Assembly (NCBI GenBank): GCA_937139495.1
Contig: CAKZQC010000006.1
Location: forward strand, 1 to 64,000
Direction of reading: 5' to 3'
DNA: 64,000 bases
DNA from: an uncultured Saprospiraceae bacterium
Lineage (GTDB): Bacteria; Bacteroidota; Bacteroidia; Chitinophagales; Saprospiraceae
The notes beneath the pieces are model-generated. The model worked only from the letters and a program-made list of their open reading frames with translations. It was not told the origin of the DNA and made no database searches. This document shows, piece after piece, positions 53,442 to 62,290 of the stretch; position 1 is the stretch's first letter, and every line of letters starts with the position of its first letter. The translations under genes were made by a program, and so were the position numbers.

Positions 53442-53957
53442 ATGTTATTTCTTGCAGAATTTTCAGTACTAAATCCAAGTTTTGGATTGTTCTTCTGGAC
53501 CACCGTGATTTTTATCTTGGTATGGTTGTTTTTGGGTCGCTTCTTTAAGAATATCGCCCAAGCACTACAGACACGTGAAGACTTTATTGATGGCTCCATC
53601 GCTACGGCCAAAGAAGCAGAAGCTGCTCTAGCTGGTATCGAAGGCGAAAGAACCGCCAAAATACGTGATGCAGAGCAACGCTCTTTAGAGATTTTGCGTG
53701 AAGCAGAATCCATCAAAAAGAAAAAAATAGCAGAAGGCGAAACTAGAGGTAAAGAGCGTGAGCAAAATATCTTAGTAGCGGCAGAGCAAGACAAACAAAA
53801 CCGCCTCAAAGAAATGGAAACCAATATCCAAAATAGTATTGGTCAAACTTCTATCGAGATTGCAAAGCAAATCTTGAGTAGAGAGCTTAACGGTGACCAC
53901 GAGGCATACGTAAAAGCTCAAATTGAAGCAATCAAAAGAGGAGAATTGGTGGCTTAA
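53442..53957 (+). CDS. atpF: ATP synthase subunit b (F0)
   Basis: A 171-residue stator protein with one N-terminal transmembrane helix (about 8-30, including FGLFFWTTVIFILVWLFLG) and a long Glu/Lys-rich coiled coil that reaches the F1 head. It is separated from atpE by the attenuator-like hairpin and from atpH by 30 bp. Confidence 0.95.
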   Translation: MLFLAEFSVLNPSFGLFFWTTVIFILVWLFLGRFFKNIAQALQTREDFIDGSIATAKEAEAALAGIEGERTAKIRDAEQRSLEILREAESIKKKKIAEGETRGKEREQNILVAAEQDKQNRLKEMETNIQNSIGQTSIEIAKQILSRELNGDHEAYVKAQIEAIKRGELVA

Positions 53958-53987
53958 GCAATAAAGTCCCTACAAATAAAAATAATT

Positions 53988-54548
53988 ATGTCTGTAATAA
54001 GAATTGTTTCGAGGTATGCTAAATCCCTCTTCGATTTGTCTAAAGCTGCTGGTCAGCTAGACAAAGTACACGAAGATGTTCAGTATGCTTGGGAGGTAGC
54101 CAAAACAGAAGAATTTAAAGATTTTCTGAAGAATCCTATCATTCCTGCACATAAGAAGAAAGATGTGTTCAAAGCTGTGTTTGGCGATAAAGTAGATACA
54201 ACAGTACTACGTACGTTTGATGCGATGCTCGAACACAAAAGAGAAGCCTATTTAGGAGACTTCTGTCGTGAATTTCACTTGCTATATAATAGCGAAAAGA
54301 AAGTATCGGCTGCCAAGTTGACTACGGCTGCTGATTTGTCGGACAACACGACCAATGAACTATTGGAAGTATTCCAGCAAAAAGGATTGCTACAGAAAGA
54401 TGTAGATCTAGTGAAAGAAGTGAAACCCGAGATTTTGGGTGGATTTATACTAGAGTTTGAAGACCAAGTCTTCAATGCTAGTGTTGCACATCAACTAGAA
54501 AAATTAAGAACGAAATTTAGTGAAAACCTTTATACCAAAAATTTATAA
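53988..54548 (+). CDS. atpH: ATP synthase subunit delta (F1)
   Basis: A 186-residue protein linking the b stalk to the top of F1. It starts with VSRYAKSLFDLSKAAGQLD, and the C-terminal VKPEILGGFILEFEDQVFNASV matches the family. It is followed after 3 bp by atpA. Confidence 0.95.
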   Translation: MSVIRIVSRYAKSLFDLSKAAGQLDKVHEDVQYAWEVAKTEEFKDFLKNPIIPAHKKKDVFKAVFGDKVDTTVLRTFDAMLEHKREAYLGDFCREFHLLYNSEKKVSAAKLTTAADLSDNTTNELLEVFQQKGLLQKDVDLVKEVKPEILGGFILEFEDQVFNASVAHQLEKLRTKFSENLYTKNL

Positions 54549-54551
54549 ATA

Positions 54552-56150
54552 ATGGCAAACGTAAAACCAGATGAAATATCTGCAATACTAAAAGAGCAGA
54601 TTAGTGGATTCGACAATCAATCTAAACTCGAAGAACAAGGTACCGTACTAGAAGTAGGTGATGGTATTGCTCGTGTTTATGGTTTGACCAATGTAGTATC
54701 AGGTGAGTTGGTAGAGTTCGCTAGTGGCGTACAAGCTATCGCATTGAACTTGGAAGAAGACAACGTTGGTGTGGTATTGATGGGAGCTTCTGAGAAAATC
54801 AAAGAAGGCGATAAAGTAAAACGTACAGGTAAAGTAGCTTCTATCAATGTAGGAGAGGACATTATCGGTCGTGTAGTAGATACACTTGGTCGTCCTATTG
54901 ATGGCAAAGGAGTTATTACTGGCAAGACGTACGCAATGCCTTTGGAGCGTAAAGCACCTGGTGTTATTTACCGTCAGCCTGTAAGTGAGCCATTACAAAC
55001 TGGTATCAAGGCAATTGATTCGATGATTCCGATTGGTAGAGGTCAACGTGAGTTGATTATTGGTGATAGACAGACTGGAAAGACTGCTATTGCGATTGAT
55101 ACTATCTTGAACCAAAGAGAGTTTTATGATAAAGGAGAGCCTGTATTCTGTATCTATGTAGCTATCGGACAGAAAGCTTCTACGGTAGCACAGATTGCTC
55201 AGACTTTGGAGATGAAAGGTGCGATGAAATATACTGTTATCGTTAACTCTTCTGCTGCTGATCCAGCTCCAACACAATTTTATGCTCCCTTTGCTGGAGC
55301 AGCTATTGGGGAATATTTCCGTGATACTGGTCGTCCAGCATTGATTATATATGATGATTTGTCTAAGCAGGCAGTTGCTTACCGTGAGGTATCATTGTTG
55401 CTACGTCGTCCTCCAGGACGTGAGGCTTATCCAGGTGATGTATTTTACTTGCACTCTCGTTTATTGGAGCGTGCCGCTAAAGTAATCAACAAAGATGAGA
55501 TCGCTCGTGAAATGAACGACTTGCCTGATTCGCTCAAAAATGCAAAAGATGCCAACGGTCAACCATTGGTAAAAGGTGGTGGTTCTTTGACGGCTTTGCC
55601 TATCATTGAGACACAAGCAGGTGATGTTTCGGCTTATATCCCAACAAACGTAATTTCGATTACTGATGGTCAGATTTTCTTGGAGTCGAACTTGTTCAAC
55701 TCTGGTGTACGTCCAGCGATTAACGTAGGTATCTCGGTATCTCGTGTAGGTGGTTCTGCTCAAATCAAGCCAATGAAAAAAGTATCAGGTACATTGAAAC
55801 TTGATCAAGCTCAATACCGTGAGTTGGAGGCATTCTCTAAGTTTGGTTCGGATTTGGACGCTGCTACTATGTCTGTACTAGACAAAGGTGCTAGAAACGT
55901 AGAAATCTTGAAGCAACCACAATATTCTCCAGTATCAGTAGAAAAGCAAGTTGCTATTATCTACTTGGGTACTAAAGGTCTATTGAGAAGTGTACCTATC
56001 AATCGTGTACAAGAGTTCGAAAGTGCTTTCTTGGCAAAAATGGAAGAGCGTCTTCCACAGGTTTTGACTAGTTTCCGCTCGGGTAAATATGACAAAGCTG
56101 ATTTGGCACAAGTAGAAGCTTTGGCTAAAGAATTGGCAGCTAGATTCTAA
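54552..56150 (+). CDS. atpA: ATP synthase subunit alpha (F1)
   Basis: A 532-residue regulatory F1 subunit. The P-loop [10 protein letters not shown] is near 170-179; other signatures are [23 protein letters not shown] and the ATP synthase alpha/beta motif [13 protein letters not shown]. Codon use is notably regular and biased, as expected for a highly expressed gene. The next gene, atpG, begins after an unusually long 299-bp gap. Confidence 0.97.
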   Translation: MANVKPDEISAILKEQISGFDNQSKLEEQGTVLEVGDGIARVYGLTNVVSGELVEFASGVQAIALNLEEDNVGVVLMGASEKIKEGDKVKRTGKVASINVGEDIIGRVVDTLGRPIDGKGVITGKTYAMPLERKAPGVIYRQPVSEPLQTGIKAIDSMIPIGRGQRELIIGDRQTGKTAIAIDTILNQREFYDKGEPVFCIYVAIGQKASTVAQIAQTLEMKGAMKYTVIVNSSAADPAPTQFYAPFAGAAIGEYFRDTGRPALIIYDDLSKQAVAYREVSLLLRRPPGREAYPGDVFYLHSRLLERAAKVINKDEIAREMNDLPDSLKNAKDANGQPLVKGGGSLTALPIIETQAGDVSAYIPTNVISITDGQIFLESNLFNSGVRPAINVGISVSRVGGSAQIKPMKKVSGTLKLDQAQYRELEAFSKFGSDLDAATMSVLDKGARNVEILKQPQYSPVSVEKQVAIIYLGTKGLLRSVPINRVQEFESAFLAKMEERLPQVLTSFRSGKYDKADLAQVEALAKELAARF

Positions 56151-56449
56151 GATTAATAAAATATAACTTATAGAAGTTCTTTAAGAAGTCACTTCAAGTG
56201 AAAATGAAATATCTTTTTCTCCTACTCTTCTTTAAAAATTGACTGAATAGCACGGGGTCCTCTCTGTTGAATGTTTTCAAAACATTCACTCTTCGAGTTC
56301 ACTCGTTCATTATCAAATTTTTAACTCGATTGAAAGAAAAATCTTACTCGTTTTTCCACAAATTGATCTCTCAAAAAACTTCATCGTGTAGCAATAAACC
56401 ATCAGTGTTTATTTCTACACGATATATACTATACAAGTACAAAAAATAA
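56151..56449 (+). other. Long atpA-atpG spacer
   Basis: This 299-bp gap within the operon has no convincing gene (one 60-codon frame ends at atpG but shows no features). It carries a short ATGTTTTCAAAACAT-type palindrome near 56270-56285 and a hairpin at 56384-56422. A processing site, internal promoter or regulatory leader is possible. Confidence 0.6.
56384..56422 (+). other. Two-part hairpin upstream of atpG
   Basis: TCGTGTAG pairs with CTACACGA, and inside it ATAAAC pairs with GTTTAT around seven bases. No T-run follows, so it is a structured leader rather than a terminator. It ends 27 bp before the atpG start. Confidence 0.55.
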
Positions 56450-57343
56450 ATGGCAAATTTAAAAGAAGTACGTGACCGTATATCCTCTGTAACCTCTACG
56501 CAACAGATTACCAAAGCAATGAAAATGGTAGCTGCCGCAAAACTACGTCGTGCACAACAAGCTATCGTAGAAATGCGTCCGTATTCCAATAAGTTGAGCG
56601 ATATGTTATCCAATATCTTGTCGAACTTGGAAGGAGATGTCGAAACATCTTTTGGTGTTGTTCGTCCAGTAGAGAAAGCATTGGTCGTTGTTATCACTTC
56701 CAATAGAGGATTGTGTGGAGCGTTCAACTCGTCAGTAACCAAATTAGCAAAGCGTTTGATAGAAGAAAAATATCAAGATTTGGCTGAGAATGGCAATTTG
56801 TCTTTGTTGTTTATTGGCAAGAAAGGGCTTGATGCTTTCAGAAGACGCAAAGACCTTAACTTGATTACAGACTATACGGAATTGGTAGGTAAAGAATTTT
56901 CGTTTGAAGATTCTGCAAAAGTAGCGAGCTTACTGATGGAACAATTTGAATCGGGTGAATATGACTCTATCGAAATTGTATATGGTCAGTTCAAAAATGC
57001 TGCGGTTCAAAACTTTGTGGTAGAACAATTTTTGCCTGTGGCGAAGATAGAAGCAGAAGGTGTAGCGAGCGATGTAAACACAAACTTTACATTTGAGCCA
57101 GATCAAGAGACTTTGTTGGATTATTTAGTTCCAACTATCTTGAAAACGCAATTCCACAAAACGATACTTGATTCGAATGCTTCGGAGCAGGGTTCTAGAA
57201 TGACAGCAATGGATAAAGCGACCGATAACGCTGAAGATATGCTCAAAGGGCTTAAAATCAACTACAACAAAGCTCGTCAAGAGGCAATTACTGCCGAAAT
57301 TTCGGAGATTGTTGGTGGGGTAGCCGCGCTAGAAGGAAAATAG
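56450..57343 (+). CDS. atpG: ATP synthase subunit gamma (F1)
   Basis: The 297-residue central shaft. N- and C-terminal coiled-coil helices are evident: MANLKEVRDRISSVTSTQQI with KAMKMVAAAKL at the start, and EQGSRMTAMDKATDNAEDM and NKARQEAITAEISEIVGG at the end. ITSNRGLCGAFN is also typical. It is the last gene of this operon; atpD and atpC are not in the window. Confidence 0.96.
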   Translation: MANLKEVRDRISSVTSTQQITKAMKMVAAAKLRRAQQAIVEMRPYSNKLSDMLSNILSNLEGDVETSFGVVRPVEKALVVVITSNRGLCGAFNSSVTKLAKRLIEEKYQDLAENGNLSLLFIGKKGLDAFRRRKDLNLITDYTELVGKEFSFEDSAKVASLLMEQFESGEYDSIEIVYGQFKNAAVQNFVVEQFLPVAKIEAEGVASDVNTNFTFEPDQETLLDYLVPTILKTQFHKTILDSNASEQGSRMTAMDKATDNAEDMLKGLKINYNKARQEAITAEISEIVGGVAALEGK

Positions 57344-57370
57344 AATTACAGCGATGTAATCGACAATATA

Positions 57371-57405
57371 AAGAGCCTTGCAATTATTTTGCAAGGCTCT
57401 TTTTT
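57371..57405. terminator. Terminator after atpG
   Basis: AAGAGCCTTGCAA and TTGCAAGGCTCTT form a strong stem followed by a T-run. It lies between atpG and the convergent DUF262 gene and may serve both. Confidence 0.92.
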
Positions 57406-57428
57406 GTGTTTGGATTCACTGTCCAAAA

Positions 57429-59141
57429 TTATCGCTTTTCTAGTTCTTGTATCTGCCAAATAGATTTGGCTGCTTTAGCTAATTTTCGTTGACGAGCAAT
57501 AATATCTTCTTCTTTCCAATCTCTGTATGTGGAGGCTATTTGTTTTGTAGTTTCAAATTTAGACTTTTCAAAGCTACTTTTTTTATCTAAAAATGGCTCA
57601 TTTTTAATTTTTTCGTTAAGATTTCTTTCTAAGATGGTGAGGTTACCTAATCTAAATCGAGCTCTAATCGCTTGCTCATAAGAAAAATTAGACCAGGCTT
57701 CTTGTGTAGAATTTTGTGGTAAAATATGCTCTACGGTAAAGCTTTGATCGGTATAATCAATCTTATGTTGGTACTCATGAGCTTCTATTTTACTAAAAAT
57801 GAATTTAACAATTTTATGATTTTTATTAGTTGGCTTAAACTGCTTAGAAGTGAACTGTATTACAAAATTGCTGCTGTCATTGTAGATAGGAGCAAACTCT
57901 AAAATAGGTAAAGTTTTGGTTGTTGAAATAATATTAGAAATCTTGTTGTAAACGTCTTCCTGCTCATTAGGATTTAGTCCGCCAATTACGTTATATCTAA
58001 AAGATATAGTGGCACATATTTTTACTAATTTTATAAACTCTGTTGGAGATAGCTCAATGTACCCAGCCAGAAGGATAGAGTTGGTTTGTCTAATTTGGAA
58101 GAGTTTGAGCTGTTCTATATATGTTTTCGAATCTGTATATTTGGGGTCTTGCCACAGATCATCTGTTGGGTCTTGTAGTGCTTTAAATATATGAACATAA
58201 CGAGCCAATGCTCTCAAAAGCATAAAGACTTCTTCCTCTGTCTTAATTTCCTTCCTAATAGTTTTGAATAATTGATTTTTTCGTACTGTTTTATGATTGC
58301 TATTCCAATAATACCTCAAAAAATCCTCAAACTTGAGCTTTCCAAGTTTACTAATGACACCACTCCACAACTCCTCAATAGCCTCTATTTCCTCTTTGTG
58401 GGGTTGTCTTGTATCAACAATAGAGAAAAAGTAATTTTTAAGTAAATCGGCGGAAGATAATTGGACACCACGAGCATTGAGTGTCTCAAAAACCTTGAAA
58501 GCATTCAATTGGTCACCTACTTCTATGACAGTAAAATAAAGTTTATCTACGAAAGTATCTACAAATGCTGCTAGATGTTCTCCAGTGGTATATTTTTGTA
58601 CTACTTTTTTGTAAAAATAGTCAAAACATTTTTTCATTTTCTTTTCAGATAGATTCGTGTTGCGAACCCTCAGATCTGCTAAAATGACTAAATAATTTCT
58701 ATAATATTCATCTGCATTCCTATTCAGTTTTAGCTTATTATTAGAAATAAGCGTAGCAGGGTTTAGTGTGCCAATATAGCTATTGCGAAGAGCCTCTTGA
58801 CGAGATTTGTTTTTGGTTGGTTCAATACCTTTTTCAATCAAATCATTGATTGCTTTGAGCACTGCCAAAATCAATAGACTCAATGTGGTAAAGCGTTGTT
58901 GCCCATCTATTATTTGAAAAACTTTGTTATTGTCTGTTTGAAGTACTAGATAGCCCATATAATGATCCTCTTCTTCCTCTTCATCTTCTGCATGAAGAAC
59001 TGATAATAGATCTTGCCATAAATCGTCCCACTGCTCCAATTCCCAGCTATAATCTCGCTGAAATTTTGGTATTTCAAATCTTAAACCATTACCCATCAAT
59101 TGGCGATAGGTTCTGTTGGATGTATCTTTTATTCCCTTCAT
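57429..59141 (-). CDS. GmrSD-like DUF262/DUF1524 protein, putative nuclease
   Basis: A 570-residue protein. The N-terminal DUF262 (ParB-like) region shows IPKFQRDYSW (24-33) and FQIIDGQQRFTTLSLL with DGQQR at 79-83, the signature used for nucleotide binding or hydrolysis. The C-terminal DUF1524 HNH-type domain shows VEHILPQN (near 468), RLGNLTIL (near 497) and a later Asn. Known relatives include the type IV restriction enzyme GmrSD and the phosphorothioation-dependent SspE. The gene is visibly more AT-rich than its neighbours and lies alone between housekeeping genes, which suggests recent gain. Target modification unknown. Confidence 0.85.
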   Translation of the reverse strand: MKGIKDTSNRTYRQLMGNGLRFEIPKFQRDYSWELEQWDDLWQDLLSVLHAEDEEEEEDHYMGYLVLQTDNNKVFQIIDGQQRFTTLSLLILAVLKAINDLIEKGIEPTKNKSRQEALRNSYIGTLNPATLISNNKLKLNRNADEYYRNYLVILADLRVRNTNLSEKKMKKCFDYFYKKVVQKYTTGEHLAAFVDTFVDKLYFTVIEVGDQLNAFKVFETLNARGVQLSSADLLKNYFFSIVDTRQPHKEEIEAIEELWSGVISKLGKLKFEDFLRYYWNSNHKTVRKNQLFKTIRKEIKTEEEVFMLLRALARYVHIFKALQDPTDDLWQDPKYTDSKTYIEQLKLFQIRQTNSILLAGYIELSPTEFIKLVKICATISFRYNVIGGLNPNEQEDVYNKISNIISTTKTLPILEFAPIYNDSSNFVIQFTSKQFKPTNKNHKIVKFIFSKIEAHEYQHKIDYTDQSFTVEHILPQNSTQEAWSNFSYEQAIRARFRLGNLTILERNLNEKIKNEPFLDKKSSFEKSKFETTKQIASTYRDWKEEDIIARQRKLAKAAKSIWQIQELEKR

Positions 59142-59212
59142 TTTGTATGCTAGTTATCCTGTGATTGAGGTATCTCTATATTTTGCAATATTTAATACTA
59201 CCAAGATACAAA

Positions 59213-59247
59213 AAAACCTCCTTGCCAACAATGGGCAAGGAGGTTTT
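59213..59247 (-). terminator. Terminator after the MoxR-like gene
   Basis: AAAACCTCCTTGCC and GGCAAGGAGGTTTT form a 14-bp stem; on the minus strand a T-run follows. It separates the AAA ATPase gene from the downstream DUF262 gene. Confidence 0.9.
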
Positions 59248-59265
59248 CTAATGCAACATAAAATT

Positions 59266-60381
59266 TTACATTCTATTCAATAGCAATTTTCCGATTTCGG
59301 GATCTGCCATAATCAGCTTCAAGTTGGGCGAGCTGACCAAATCTTGAGCCATGGAGAGGCGAATATCATTCGGAATAAAGTCAATTTTGATAAACTGTTT
59401 GATATTATCCAATTGTTCTTTGGTTGGTTTTACTTCATTGATAACCAAGTGATTGACCAAACGAGTACACAAGGTAGCTAGAATATCGACACGTAGGGTG
59501 CCTTTCATCACGATGCTCTTCAGGTGTTCGAGTACGTCTTTCTTGAAGTTTTTGGTATTGACAATCTGTTCAGGGGTCACCAATTTACTCAAGTTGTTAT
59601 TGATAAATGAGACGAAGGAAGCCACCGTATTGCTATCCAAAGAAGAATCTGCCAACATCTGCACCAATCCCAAGTCTTCATCTAGGTTTTCGATGCCTGA
59701 AATCGACTCAAAAAACTGGACTAAGGTACGAGGAGTCGTGCGTTCGCCTGTTACCATTTCTGGGTAGGTCAATACGTAGTTGATACCACGTTGATCGACG
59801 CCATTTTCTTCTGCCCATTTTGCCCATTCTTTGACATCAAAATCCATCGTAATGTGCATCATACGCGTCAGCATCGCATCGTCCATTGGCGTGACAGAAT
59901 AATCTCCACCATCAGGATTTGCTGTTAGGATTATATCCCAATTAGCAGGCAATTTCCAACTAATCAGCTCATAATTTTGGAGCAATTGCATGATACCTCT
60001 CAATATTCTATCATCGGCACGGTTAGCATCATCTATCAATAATATACCAGGTCCTTCTTGAGTCGGCACCCAATCTGGTGGCAAGAACTTGGTCATGCCA
60101 TCTACGATACGAGGCATACCGACCAAATCACCCATCTCTTCAAATTGAGCAGGAGCGATGTACGCAAACTGATAGCCATTTTCTTTCGCAAAGGCTTCTA
60201 CCAATTGGGTTTTGCCAATACCGTGTTTGCCCCAAACGCAAATAGGCGTTTTTTTTCTGCCTGCTGCTTCCGAACGCTGGTTAGTTTCTATGGCGTGCGA
60301 TACAAAACGATAGACTTCTTTTGCTGTCGTTTTGGTGCCATAAAAAAGATAGTTATGCTTTGATTTGTTAGGATTTGCCAT
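59266..60381 (-). CDS. MoxR-like AAA+ ATPase
   Basis: A 371-residue ATPase from the ATG at 60381 (a further upstream ATG at 60444 would add a hydrophobic tail unlike the family). Walker A is CVWGKHGIGKTQL, Walker B GILLIDDANRAD, sensor 1 ILTANPDGGDYSV, and an arginine finger region lies after MTRMMHI. This is the MoxR type, which normally works with a von Willebrand A-domain partner in assembling or activating complexes. No such gene is next to it here. It is transcribed divergently from hutH. Confidence 0.85.
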   Translation of the reverse strand: MANPNKSKHNYLFYGTKTTAKEVYRFVSHAIETNQRSEAAGRKKTPICVWGKHGIGKTQLVEAFAKENGYQFAYIAPAQFEEMGDLVGMPRIVDGMTKFLPPDWVPTQEGPGILLIDDANRADDRILRGIMQLLQNYELISWKLPANWDIILTANPDGGDYSVTPMDDAMLTRMMHITMDFDVKEWAKWAEENGVDQRGINYVLTYPEMVTGERTTPRTLVQFFESISGIENLDEDLGLVQMLADSSLDSNTVASFVSFINNNLSKLVTPEQIVNTKNFKKDVLEHLKSIVMKGTLRVDILATLCTRLVNHLVINEVKPTKEQLDNIKQFIKIDFIPNDIRLSMAQDLVSSPNLKLIMADPEIGKLLLNRM

Positions 60382-60531
60382 TAACTTATCGGAGTTTATG
60401 AAAACTAAATTATTAGAAAAAAATAGATAAAAAACAGACGACAATCAGCAGTTATTCTGCAAAATGTAATTCGCTTGTTGTTCTACCTGCTAAAGTACAG
60501 AAATAATACGATTTCTCCAATCTTGTTTGCT

Positions 60532-60539
60532 TACATTTG
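60532..60539 (+). promoter_or_regulatory. Candidate hutH promoter core
   Basis: TACATTTG fits TAnnTTTG exactly. It would give a leader of about 130 bases that includes a repeat end (60573-60590). The -33 box is weak. Confidence 0.4.
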
Positions 60540-60572
60540 TTTTTGTTGCAGACTAACGAGTGATTTGCATTT

Positions 60573-60590
60573 AGAGCAGCTCTAAAATTA
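60573..60590. repeat. Solo end of the AGAGC palindromic repeat
   Basis: AGAGCAGCTCTAAAATTA closely matches the end of copies 1-3. It also contains the internal palindrome AGAGC-AGCTCT. No partner end is nearby. Confidence 0.4.
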
Positions 60591-60679
60591 GGCGGATACT
60601 AATATTTTATATTATATTGGCGAGCAAGTACCCCCCCTCACTAATCTACACAAAAACACCTTTGAAAAATAACTTATTT

Positions 60680-62182
60680 ATGACTTATCATATTTCTGAA
60701 TCGCTTTTAGATTTGGCTACTATTCGCCAGATTATTGACCAAAAACAGCACTTGGCTTTATCAACAGAAAGCCGCAAAAAAATCACCGATTGTTATGATT
60801 ATTTGCACCAAAAAATACAAGGCTCTGAAGCGGCTTTTTATGGTATCAATACAGGATTTGGTTCGCTCTGCGACATCAAGATAGAAAAGGATAAACTCGA
60901 ACAACTGCAAACCAACTTAGTGCGTTCGCATGCTTGCGGAATGGGTGATGAAGTGCCAACGGAAGTCGTACAGATTATGTTATTGCTCAAAATTCGTAAT
61001 CTCTCCTTAGGGCATTCTGGCACAAGCTTGGCTTTGATAGAACGCTTAATTGATTTGTATAATGCAGGTGCTTATCCTGTTATTTATCAGTTGGGTTCAC
61101 TTGGTGCATCGGGCGATTTGTCGCCATTGGCTCATTTGAGCTTGCCGCTAATAGGAGAGGGCGAAGTATATTACAAAAATCAAAAAATAAAGACTGCGGA
61201 GCTGTTGGCACAACAAGGTTGGGAGCCCATTAAGTTACAAGCCAAAGAAGGATTAGCACTACTTAATGGAACACAATTTTCGACGGCTTATGGCGTGTGG
61301 TCATTGCTACAAACGCAACAACTCTCAGAGCAGGCCGATAGCATAGCAGCGATGTCTATTGATGGTTTTGCTTGTCTATTGACTCCTTTTGACGAACGCC
61401 TGCACTTGGTGCGTCCTCACCCTGGACAGCTACAGACGGCGGCTCGTATCCGAACGCTACTCCAAGGAAGTGAGCTCGCAGCAGCTCCCAAAGAGACGGT
61501 ACAAGACCCGTATGCTTTCAGATGTATTCCGCAAGTACATGGTGCCAGCAAGGACACTATTGATTATGCCAAGCGAGTAGTAGAAATAGAAATAAATAGT
61601 GTGACAGATAACCCGAATATATTTGCCGATAGCGATGCTATTTTGTCTGGCGGCAATTTCCATGCACAGCCGATTGCTTTAGCCCTTGATTTTTTGGCAA
61701 TTGCATTAGCTGAATTGGGGAGTATTTCGGAGCGTAGAGTCTATCAATTGATTAGTGGAAAACGAGGCTTACCACCTTTTTTGACTCCTCATTCGGGTTT
61801 GCATTCGGGCTTGATGATTACGCAATATACGGCGGCAAGTATTGTGAGTCAAAACAAACAATTGTGTAGCCCTGCTTCGGTCGATTCGATCGTGTCGTGC
61901 AACGGTCAAGAAGATCATGTGAGTATGGCTGCCAATGCAGCGACCAAACTCTATCGAGTGACCCAAAATGTACAGCGCTTATTAGCCATAGAAATCATAG
62001 CTGCAGGACAAGCACTTTCTTTACGCAAATTGTCGGAAGAGGCTTCTTCGTCTTCCTTTGTGGAGCAGCTTTTGGTAGCTTTTCGCAAATATGTGCCTAT
62101 CCTGGACGAAGATAGATTATTGCAAGAAGACTTGCATCAAGCCGTTTTGTTCCTACAAGAAACCGATGTTTTTGAGTCTTAG
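60680..62182 (+). CDS. hutH: Histidine ammonia-lyase
   Basis: HutH converts L-histidine to urocanate and ammonia, the first step of histidine use. The 500-residue product (ATG at 60680; an upstream TTG is less likely) has YGINTGFGSLCDI, the MIO-forming Ala-Ser-Gly in GSLGASGDLSPLAHLSLPLIG (given in part), and the segment NPNIFADSDAILSGGNFHAQP. Length is typical. No hutU or hutI is adjacent, and a related tyrosine or phenylalanine lyase cannot be wholly ruled out. Confidence 0.9.
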   Translation: MTYHISESLLDLATIRQIIDQKQHLALSTESRKKITDCYDYLHQKIQGSEAAFYGINTGFGSLCDIKIEKDKLEQLQTNLVRSHACGMGDEVPTEVVQIMLLLKIRNLSLGHSGTSLALIERLIDLYNAGAYPVIYQLGSLGASGDLSPLAHLSLPLIGEGEVYYKNQKIKTAELLAQQGWEPIKLQAKEGLALLNGTQFSTAYGVWSLLQTQQLSEQADSIAAMSIDGFACLLTPFDERLHLVRPHPGQLQTAARIRTLLQGSELAAAPKETVQDPYAFRCIPQVHGASKDTIDYAKRVVEIEINSVTDNPNIFADSDAILSGGNFHAQPIALALDFLAIALAELGSISERRVYQLISGKRGLPPFLTPHSGLHSGLMITQYTAASIVSQNKQLCSPASVDSIVSCNGQEDHVSMAANAATKLYRVTQNVQRLLAIEIIAAGQALSLRKLSEEASSSSFVEQLLVAFRKYVPILDEDRLLQEDLHQAVLFLQETDVFES

Positions 62183-62228
62183 AACTTTTGAACAGGTATA
62201 AAATTAGAGCATTGTTTTACACCCGTTC

Positions 62229-62271
62229 AAAAGAGCCTTCTTTCCGTTACTAACGGGAAGAAGGCTCTTTT
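62229..62271. terminator. Bidirectional terminator between hutH and the permease genes
   Basis: AAAAGAGCCTTCTTTCCGTTA pairs almost perfectly with the arm ending at 62271 (AAGAAGGCTCTTTT), giving A and T runs on both sides. It lies between convergent genes. Confidence 0.92.
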
Positions 62272-62290
62272 GCTAAGTGTATATCTTTAC

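Noticed and set aside
56267..56449. 60-codon frame in the atpA-atpG spacer
   Set aside because: Composition is that of AT-rich non-coding DNA, with no domain or signal; the spacer is better explained by RNA structure.
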